Below, in pieces: positions 1 through 5,563 of a stretch of 10,215 nt of DNA (the first letter of the stretch is position 1; the number at the start of each line of letters is the position of its first letter). The stretch comes from Balneolales bacterium (GTDB lineage Bacteria > Bacteroidota > Rhodothermia > Balneolales > Natronogracilivirgulaceae): NCBI GenBank assembly GCA_007135895.1, contig SLHZ01000133.1, positions 1 through 10,215 on the forward strand. Direction: 5' to 3'. The position numbers were made by a program, and so were the translations under genes. The notes under the pieces are model-generated. The model was not told the origin of the DNA. It did not search any database and was given only the letters and a program-made list of their open reading frames with translations.

Positions 1-23
1 AGGGCCTTCGCGCATTGGGCTCA

Positions 24-50
24 TTAGCTCGCTAAAAAATTTTTAGCTCG
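24..50. repeat. AT-rich palindrome within a short direct repeat
   Basis: An almost perfect palindrome at 31-47 has 8-nt arms (GCTAAAAA / TTTTTAGC) around a single A. The octamer TTAGCTCG occurs at 24-31 and again at 43-50, 19 nt apart, so the palindrome lies between two direct repeats. It could be an operator-like site, an A-tract bend, or the end of another array like those seen further along. The window edge hides what lies upstream. The sequence structure is plain; its function is unknown. Confidence 0.45.
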
Positions 51-127
51 AATCCTACCAAAGATTTGAGTACTTTCCACCGATAGTATTGACGAACCCG
101 CAACTTTCTGCCGGGTAGCAGGTGCGA

Positions 128-206
128 AACTTGTTGCACGGGAAGGGAATCCGTTGCGCGGACCGGTTAACTGCTGCACGATTACGGATCCGTTGCACCG
201 ACATGC
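128..206. repeat. Degenerate 20-nt intergenic tandem repeat (4 units)
   Basis: Four copies of a [TC]TGCRC core (TTGCAC, TTGCGC, CTGCAC, TTGCAC) begin at 134, 154, 174 and 193, so the period is 20, 20 and 19 nt. The two best units share ATCCGTTGCRC; the others keep AACTTG or AACTG before the core. A possible fifth, decayed unit lies at 108-127. The array is non-coding and ends about 58 nt before the acyl-CoA ligase start. The CCGTTGCRC core recurs in the array at 5453-5540, suggesting one repeat family. Confidence 0.5.
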
Positions 207-263
207 AGTCAGTCAAAAGGACTTGAAATCACAAGGAAGGGTATTGAAATTACAGGCAAGATT

Positions 264-1970
264 ATGACAGAAATATCATTGACAAATAGAACGTTACCGG
301 AAATATTCCAGCACACGGTTACCACTTTCCCCGATCGGCCTTCGCTAAATTATGTGGGAAAAGAGCCAACGACGTACAAAGAGCTGGGTGAAAAAGTGAA
401 CAGGGTGGCCTCCTTCCTGCACGACAGTGGTGTGGGACCGGGGGACCGGGTGGCCATATTGAGTGAAAACAGCCCGAACTGGGGTGTGGCCTATTTCGGG
501 ATCACCTCCATAAAAGCCATCGCCGTACCCATCCTCAATGATTTTCATGCGACCGAAATCCACCATATCCTGCGCCACTCAGGAGCTGTGGCTCTGTTTG
601 TATCAGAGCGTCTCTACCATAAAGTCGAAGAGTTCGATCTGAAAAGTCTCAATGCGGTTATTCTGATCGACAATCTTTCGGTGATACCTTCGGACTGGGG
701 CAGGGAGCATTTGCGCCGTCTTTATTCCGAGGGTAGCAGGGAGCTGCAGCGAATCAAGCATATGGCACTCAAAAAAGCGGGTTATCTGAATGAAACCATC
801 CACAAGGATGATCCGGCATCCATCATCTATACCTCGGGGACGACCGGACACTCCAAAGGGGTGGTATTGACCCATGGCAGTATCGTCAGCAATGCCGTAG
901 CTACCATCCAGGTCGTCTCAGTGGAGGAAAAAGACCGGATGCTTTCCATCTTGCCCCTGCCTCATGTCTATGAATGCACATTGGGTCTGGTATTGCCTGT
1001 AATGGCAGGCGCTGCCGTCTACTATGTCAGCAAACCGCCTACTGCCGCAGTCCTGGTTCCGGCATTGCAGAAAGTGCAACCGACACATGTCCTGTCGGTG
1101 CCGCTGATCATTGAGAAAATGTACAAGGGCCGGATATTGCCCGAAATCAGGAAAAAAAGTGCGGTGAGAACAGCCTATAAAGTGCCCGCATTACGTAAAA
1201 TGATAAACCGGAAGGCCGGCCGGAAACTGATGCAGACTTTTGGGGGCAAACTGAAATTTTTTGGTATTGGCGGAGCAGCACTGGCTCCCGATGTGGAACA
1301 GTTTCTTCAAGAAGCACGGTTCCCCTATGCGATCGGATATGGCCTCACAGAGACATCCCCGCTGGTCAGCGGCATTCATCCCAATCACACGAGGATACTT
1401 GCCGTCGGTAAGCTTCTTCCCGGCGTGGAGGTTCGGATAGACAAACAGGATCCGGATAGCAGCGAAGGAGAAATTCTGGTGCGCGGACCCCTGCTCATGA
1501 AGGAGTACTACAGGGATCCGGAGCTTACCGCACAAACTATTGATGAAAACGGCTGGCTGAAGACCGGTGACCTGGGCTCCTTTGACAAAGATGGCTACCT
1601 CTATATAAAAGGCCGTCTCAAGAACATGATACTTGGTCCCAGTGGCGAAAACATCTACCCGGAAGCCATTGAATCTGTGCTGCACCGCTCCGACTATGTG
1701 CTGGAATCACTGGTATACAAACAGAACAACCGCCTGGTAGCCCGGGCACACCTGAATTACGAGAAGCTGGATGACGAGTTCACCTCAAAAGGGTACAGCG
1801 CCACTCAGATGCGGGAACACATCAAAAAACTGCTCATCAGCATTCGTGACGAGGCTAACAATAACGTGTCCACTTTTTCAAGGCTGGCCGAAGTTATTGA
1901 ACAGTCCGAACCCTTCGAAAAAACTCCTACACAAAAAATTAAGCGCTATCTCTATGTTGACTCCGAGTGA
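264..1970 (+). CDS. AMP-forming long-chain acyl-CoA synthetase
   Basis: This 568-aa protein belongs to the ANL adenylating superfamily. Such ligases activate a fatty acid with ATP to an acyl-adenylate and then load it onto CoA, usually at the inner face of the cytoplasmic membrane. Visible motifs are the phosphate-binding loop YTSGTTGHSKG (residues 189-199, with Ser where Pro is usual), GYGLTET (358-364), TGD (434-436) with the RLKN hinge near 451, and the C-terminal TPTQKIKR, whose K558 fits the catalytic lysine. Length and the TPTxKxKR ending resemble the long-chain FACL/FadD15-like branch. The ATG at 264 is preceded by a weak AGG seven bases upstream; a stronger GGAAGGG lies too far away. 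It converges on a paralogous ligase at 2087-3862. Acyl chain length cannot be read from sequence; carboxylic acid activation is near certain. Confidence 0.93.
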   Translation: MTEISLTNRTLPEIFQHTVTTFPDRPSLNYVGKEPTTYKELGEKVNRVASFLHDSGVGPGDRVAILSENSPNWGVAYFGITSIKAIAVPILNDFHATEIHHILRHSGAVALFVSERLYHKVEEFDLKSLNAVILIDNLSVIPSDWGREHLRRLYSEGSRELQRIKHMALKKAGYLNETIHKDDPASIIYTSGTTGHSKGVVLTHGSIVSNAVATIQVVSVEEKDRMLSILPLPHVYECTLGLVLPVMAGAAVYYVSKPPTAAVLVPALQKVQPTHVLSVPLIIEKMYKGRILPEIRKKSAVRTAYKVPALRKMINRKAGRKLMQTFGGKLKFFGIGGAALAPDVEQFLQEARFPYAIGYGLTETSPLVSGIHPNHTRILAVGKLLPGVEVRIDKQDPDSSEGEILVRGPLLMKEYYRDPELTAQTIDENGWLKTGDLGSFDKDGYLYIKGRLKNMILGPSGENIYPEAIESVLHRSDYVLESLVYKQNNRLVARAHLNYEKLDDEFTSKGYSATQMREHIKKLLISIRDEANNNVSTFSRLAEVIEQSEPFEKTPTQKIKRYLYVDSE

Positions 1971-2075
1971 GTAACTTGCAATGCCCGCTTAATGACTCGC
2001 GATACCCGCTTAGAAACTTGCGGCATCTGTTTAGTGACTTGCGATGCCCGCTTAGTAATTTGCGATCTTCGTTCT
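1971..2075. repeat. 21-nt intergenic tandem repeat (5 units) at a convergent junction
   Basis: Five contiguous units begin at 1971, 1992, 2013, 2034 and 2055, each 21 nt. The consensus is GTGACTTGCG followed by ATGCCCGCTTA. Units 1, 2 and 4 are closest to it; units 3 and 5 are more diverged. The array starts at the base after the stop codon of the upstream ligase and ends 11 nt before the stop of the convergent ligase, so it is essentially the whole junction. I see no GC-rich hairpin with a T-tract here, so if transcription ends in this gap the repeats themselves are the candidate site. The TTGCG core is shared with the 22-nt array at 5453-5540. Confidence 0.8.
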
Positions 2076-2086
2076 AAGGTAGATTC

Positions 2087-3862
2087 TCAATGCTCCTCGG
2101 TGGTAACCGGACTGGGATCCTTGCCCACCATGTAGCGCTTGATCTTTTGAGTGGTGGTCTTCGCAAATTCCTCCTCACGGACAAGGAAGTCCTGAATTCT
2201 TTTATATGAGGGAAGCTGCTTGTTGACCTTGTTGATCTCGGTCCGGACGACTTGTCGTATCCAGTCTTCAGTGATCTTCTGTTTTTTTGCCTCGGACCGC
2301 GAGATGAGCGCTTCGCCGTCCACAACAACCTGTGCCTTGATTTTTTCGTTGTAATCCCCGGTCGATTCTCCGTAAACCATGGATTCCTGTATTAGCGGAC
2401 TGCGGTTGAGCAGATCTTCAATTTCTTCAGGAAAGACATTTTTCCCATTCGCCGCGATGATCACATTCTTCTTTCGCCCGCTGATATGTAAAAAACCGTC
2501 TTTGTCAATGTAGCCCAGATCACCGGTGTGAAACCATCCTTCGCGGTCGATCGCTTCCCGGGTGGCTTCGTCATTCTTGTAGTACCCGGGCATGACATTA
2601 TCTCCTTTGGCCCATACTTCGCCGACTCCGTTTTCATCCGGTTCATGAATCTTGATGGTCACCCCGGGGAGTGGCAGACCGGCCGCCTCGTCTTTGAAAG
2701 CTTCAAGCCGGTTCAGTGTGAGAATAGGGGCTGTTTCAGTGAGTCCGTAACCCTGGAGGAACATGAAGCCAAGATTGCGCAGGCCGGCGGCTATTTGAGG
2801 ATCCGGTGCGGCCCCGCCAGCAATAAACAGCCGGATGTGCCCGCCAAATTTTTCATGAAGCGTCCCGAACAACTTGCGTGGCGCCTGTTTCCAACCTGCT
2901 TTCTTAAGCAGCCTGGAGGCACCCAGCATGGGTGGCACAAGGATTCGTGTGGCCAGTTTTTCGTTCATGCCTTTTTTGATATTCCGGTACATTTTTTCGT
3001 AAAGCAGGGGAACCCCCAGCAAAATGGTCGCCCGGCTCTTTTTCAGGTCATCCAGGATGGTTTTCAAAGAACGCGCAAAAAAGACCGAACACCCTTTGTA
3101 GAGAGGACAAAGAAATCCGCACGTACACTCGTAGGTGTGGTGAATGGGAAGTACGGAAAGAAACCGGTCTTCCGGAATCAGGCGGACCATCTTGACCATG
3201 CCCATCAGATCGGTGACAATATTCTTCTGTGTCAGCATGACCCCTTTGGCCCGACCAAGAGAACCCGAAGTAAAAACGATGATGCTGAGTTCTTCCGGTT
3301 TGACGGTCGGCATTATCCTGTATTGCTCCGGAGAAACACGATCCATCATGGCCTTCATGGAGAGAAAGTCCCCTTCGTCGGCCAGCAAATCCATGTGAAT
3401 GTAGTGCCGGATCTTTTTCAGGGATTGATGAGTTGTTTCAAAATGCGAAGCATAAGTACCGGAAAAGATTACGGCTTCGGCATCCGACTCGTGGATGATA
3501 TTCAATACTTCGGTTTTATTCAGGTTCTTGTCCACCGGAACAATGACAAGATTGTAACAGGCCGCCGTGAGATAGGCGATACCCCACTGAACCCTGTTTT
3601 CACCAATGAGGGCAATGTGCGAGCGCTCCTTGATTCCAAGCTTGAACAATGCCGTACCAAGGGCCTGCACATGCTGCAACAGCTCTTCATAGCTTGCTTC
3701 CGGTATCGGGGTAGGGTTGAAGTCCGTCAGCGCACGCCGCTTGCCATGCTCACGAACCGATTGCAGCAGCATGTCCTGAATGGAATCTATAGAATGGGTA
3801 TCAAATAATGGAGCTTTTGTGTTCATAACCGGGGGGGGTTGAGTGAATGAAATAGCATGCAT
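2087..3862 (-). CDS. AMP-forming acyl-CoA synthetase, second paralogue
   Basis: A second ANL-family acyl-CoA ligase, 591 aa from the ATG at 3862. It has GYGLTET (371-377), TGD (446-448), GRKKN (462-466) and the C-terminal KTTTQKIKR with likely catalytic K573, the same ending as its convergent neighbour. The phosphate-binding loop reads TSGSLGRAKG (198-207), whereas the usual core is SGTTGxPKG, so the second Thr is Leu and the Pro is Ala; activity is likely but kinetics or nucleotide handling may differ. The start is uncertain. A TTG at 3877 is in frame, and an ATG at 3826 would give 579 aa, still complete. I chose 3862 because a weak GAG lies seven bases upstream, while 3826 is preceded by a C8 run and no Shine-Dalgarno. 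Role inferred: fatty acid activation. Confidence 0.92.
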   Translation of the reverse strand: MHAISFTQPPPVMNTKAPLFDTHSIDSIQDMLLQSVREHGKRRALTDFNPTPIPEASYEELLQHVQALGTALFKLGIKERSHIALIGENRVQWGIAYLTAACYNLVIVPVDKNLNKTEVLNIIHESDAEAVIFSGTYASHFETTHQSLKKIRHYIHMDLLADEGDFLSMKAMMDRVSPEQYRIMPTVKPEELSIIVFTSGSLGRAKGVMLTQKNIVTDLMGMVKMVRLIPEDRFLSVLPIHHTYECTCGFLCPLYKGCSVFFARSLKTILDDLKKSRATILLGVPLLYEKMYRNIKKGMNEKLATRILVPPMLGASRLLKKAGWKQAPRKLFGTLHEKFGGHIRLFIAGGAAPDPQIAAGLRNLGFMFLQGYGLTETAPILTLNRLEAFKDEAAGLPLPGVTIKIHEPDENGVGEVWAKGDNVMPGYYKNDEATREAIDREGWFHTGDLGYIDKDGFLHISGRKKNVIIAANGKNVFPEEIEDLLNRSPLIQESMVYGESTGDYNEKIKAQVVVDGEALISRSEAKKQKITEDWIRQVVRTEINKVNKQLPSYKRIQDFLVREEEFAKTTTQKIKRYMVGKDPSPVTTEEH

Positions 3863-4297
3863 GGAATAACTCGACAAAACGATAGTTCAATCTATTAATT
3901 CAACAGCAAAATTGAAAGATAGAATCATGCTCTAAAAACACTTTAAAGCATTGATGGATAATTATATATAAGTGAAATACAATAATGATATTGCAAATAA
4001 GAAAATCAAAATCAATAGGTTAATAACATTATTCCTGCTACACTGGCGCGTGATTATTTCCATGAATGTTCCATCTGACCACTTGAATCCAAAAAAATAT
4101 AAACAGATGAAGGAGTTTTTGAAGCTGACTTCCGGCAGGAAGGTGCCTTCGGAAGATGAGCCAGTTTTTCATGCATTCATTTTGCCATTTTACAGCATTC
4201 TGTAATTGCGTATCCTTCATCTGTAATTGTGAATTCTTCTTCTGATTTCATACACCATATTTTGTCTCTTCTTGTGCCTTCAAACCAGAGTATTTGT
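3863..4297. other. AT-rich divergent intergenic region
   Basis: This gap separates the leftward ligase from the rightward barrel gene and must hold both promoters. It is strikingly AT-rich around 3890-4030. A TTTAAA at 3942-3947 followed 17 bp later by TATATA (3965-3970) is a weak rightward promoter candidate. Leftward, TATCGTTTTG read on the minus strand around 3880-3889 loosely resembles the TAnnTTTG element of Bacteroidota promoters. Neither is convincing alone. The only open frame of note is the 48-codon one at 4062-4205. No RNA gene or riboswitch fold was recognised. Confidence 0.4.
4062..4205 (+). CDS. Possible 47-residue small protein of unknown function
   Basis: An ATG at 4062 opens a 47-residue frame ending in TAA. 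The peptide starts MNVPSDHLNPKKYKQMKEF, is lysine-rich and polar in its first two thirds, and ends in a short hydrophobic stretch (FHAFILPFYSIL). I do not recognise it. There is no Shine-Dalgarno sequence before the ATG, and the frame is also open further upstream to 3972 with an AT-driven composition that looks non-coding. It precedes the barrel gene on the same strand. It may be a real small gene, a gene remnant or chance; I lean to chance or remnant. Confidence 0.18.
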   Translation: MNVPSDHLNPKKYKQMKEFLKLTSGRKVPSEDEPVFHAFILPFYSIL

Positions 4298-5458
4298 TTG
4301 TCCCGACGGATTTGTTTTCTGCCTGCTTTATTCTGTCTGCTTGCGGTGACGGTTCGTCCTGCCAACAGCCAGATGGTCGTGCCGGCAGCCGAAGCCGTAT
4401 CCGATACAGTGATTACGGCTTTTGTTCCGGCTGCCGCCTATGCATCGGATCTCGGCCTGGTGGGGGGATTGATCATCAACCGTTTTAATTACCATCCTCG
4501 TTATACGCCTTATCGCACTTTTTCGGAGTTGCGGCTGGTCGTCTCTACCCGGCGCCTGTTTGATATACGGCTGCTCCATGAGCAGACCGAAACGCTGGGC
4601 CATCCGGTTCGGTCCCGCTGGGTGCTTAATGCCGAACGGCAACCCAGAGATCATTATTTTGGAATTGGCAATGACACTCCGTTTGACGCGGATTCCTGGG
4701 ATGAGCGATACTATTTTTTTGAGATAGCGCGTTATATCGCCGAGTATTCCGGCCGGAAGAACTTTTACACCAGCAGAAGGGGTAAACTGGACGCCGAGTT
4801 GATATTGAAAATCAGCCATGTCATGCCGGAGCAGGCCGGCAGTCACCTGCTGGCCCTGGACCGCCCGCGCGGAACAGAGGGGGGCTGGGTAAATCAGATC
4901 GGAGCCGGACTCATCTGGGAGAATCGTGACAGTGAATTTGCGGCTACCCGAGGAAACCGATTGGAAATAAAAGGTTTGTGGGCCCCGGATCCGGTGGGAT
5001 CTTATCCCATGACAGCTTTGAGCGGCGGTTTCCGGCAATTTGTCTCCCTGCCGGTCCCGCATTTTCATCCTGTGCTGGCGGGACGGATCACCGGAAGCTG
5101 GGTTTCCGGCAAGGTTCCCTTCTGGGAAAAGCCGTATCTGGGCGATGAATACACATTGAGGGGATATCCGCTTTACCGGTTTCGCGGCGATGCGTCACTT
5201 TGTATGAATCTGGAACTGCGGACATGGCTCTATGAATATGAACCGCTCGATTTCAAGTTTGGCGCACATGTATTCCATGATCGGGGGCGTGTTTTCACCC
5301 ATGAGGACACCCTGCCGGAACTGTTTCGCAGCTATCACCATACATTCGGTGGGGGTGTGGCAACGGCCCTTTTTACACCCGATTTCATTCTGCGCATCGA
5401 TCTGGGCGTCTCTGAGGAGATGTACCGCCTCTACATGAACGTGGGCTACATGTTCTGA
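4298..5458 (+). CDS. BamA/TamA-family outer-membrane beta-barrel protein lacking POTRA domains
   Basis: From the TTG at 4298 the product is 386 aa. It begins with a classical signal peptide: SRR n-region, hydrophobic core CFLPALFCLLAV, and likely cleavage after PANS before Q25. The remainder alternates polar and hydrophobic residues like amphipathic strands and ends in YMNVGYMF, a terminal aromatic typical of proteins inserted by the BAM machinery. GLIWENRDSEF (residues 205-215) and TLRGYPLYRFRG (286-297) match the bacterial surface antigen fold; the RGY is the conserved L6-loop motif of Omp85 barrels. At 386 aa there is no room for the periplasmic POTRA repeats of BamA or TamA, so this is a barrel-only relative of unknown substrate. 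A GTG at 4229 would add 23 residues before the signal peptide; I preferred TTG because it places the positive n-region at the terminus. Its 3' end enters a tandem repeat. Confidence 0.8.
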   Translation: MSRRICFLPALFCLLAVTVRPANSQMVVPAAEAVSDTVITAFVPAAAYASDLGLVGGLIINRFNYHPRYTPYRTFSELRLVVSTRRLFDIRLLHEQTETLGHPVRSRWVLNAERQPRDHYFGIGNDTPFDADSWDERYYFFEIARYIAEYSGRKNFYTSRRGKLDAELILKISHVMPEQAGSHLLALDRPRGTEGGWVNQIGAGLIWENRDSEFAATRGNRLEIKGLWAPDPVGSYPMTALSGGFRQFVSLPVPHFHPVLAGRITGSWVSGKVPFWEKPYLGDEYTLRGYPLYRFRGDASLCMNLELRTWLYEYEPLDFKFGAHVFHDRGRVFTHEDTLPELFRSYHHTFGGGVATALFTPDFILRIDLGVSEEMYRLYMNVGYMF

Positions 5459-5540
5459 GGGCTCTTGCGCCATATTCTGAGGTCCGTTGCGCCTTATTCT
5501 GCGGACCGTTGCACCTTATTCAGAAGGTTGTTGCGGCGTC
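5453..5540. repeat. 22-nt intergenic tandem repeat (4 units) starting at the barrel stop codon
   Basis: Four contiguous 22-nt units begin at 5453, 5475, 5497 and 5519. The consensus is TTCTGAGG, two variable bases, then CGTTGCGCCTTA. Units 2 and 3 are closest to each other; unit 4 is the most diverged. The first unit contains the last Phe codon and the TGA stop of the barrel gene (5453-5458), so the array starts exactly at the gene end. It covers most of the 105-nt convergent gap to mutS2, leaving 23 nt. The TTGCG core, and CCGTTGCRCC in particular, link it to the arrays at 128-206 and 1971-2075. No conventional terminator is visible here. Confidence 0.8.
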
Positions 5541-5563
5541 ACCACCAGATATTCGACTCACCG

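Noticed and set aside
17..60. tRNA-like pieces (GGGCTCATTAGCTC and TCGAATCC)
   Set aside because: The pieces are too close together and no cloverleaf or anticodon arm can be formed.
1771..1974. Second frame overlapping the 3' end of the first ligase
   Set aside because: It is a shifted shadow of the ligase C-terminal domain, whose TPTQKIKR motif is intact in the main frame.
1971..2075. CRISPR array
   Set aside because: Units are contiguous with no spacers, and no cas genes are present. The same holds for the other two arrays.
2528..3808. A 426-codon open frame antisense to the second acyl-CoA ligase
   Set aside because: It lies wholly within a strongly supported ligase gene, its translation shows no domain or realistic composition, and long antisense frames are common in GC-biased codons.
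4177..4365. Minus-strand frame whose end (from the ATG at 4250) reads MKSEEEFTITDEGYAITE
   Set aside because: The last residues look protein-like, but it is very short, has no Shine-Dalgarno, and the longer form overlaps the barrel signal peptide. It could be a small gene or remnant; evidence is too thin to list.
4328..5068. A 246-codon antisense frame inside the barrel gene
   Set aside because: The barrel gene has a signal peptide, RGY motif and terminal Phe; the antisense product is low in structure and unlike any known family.
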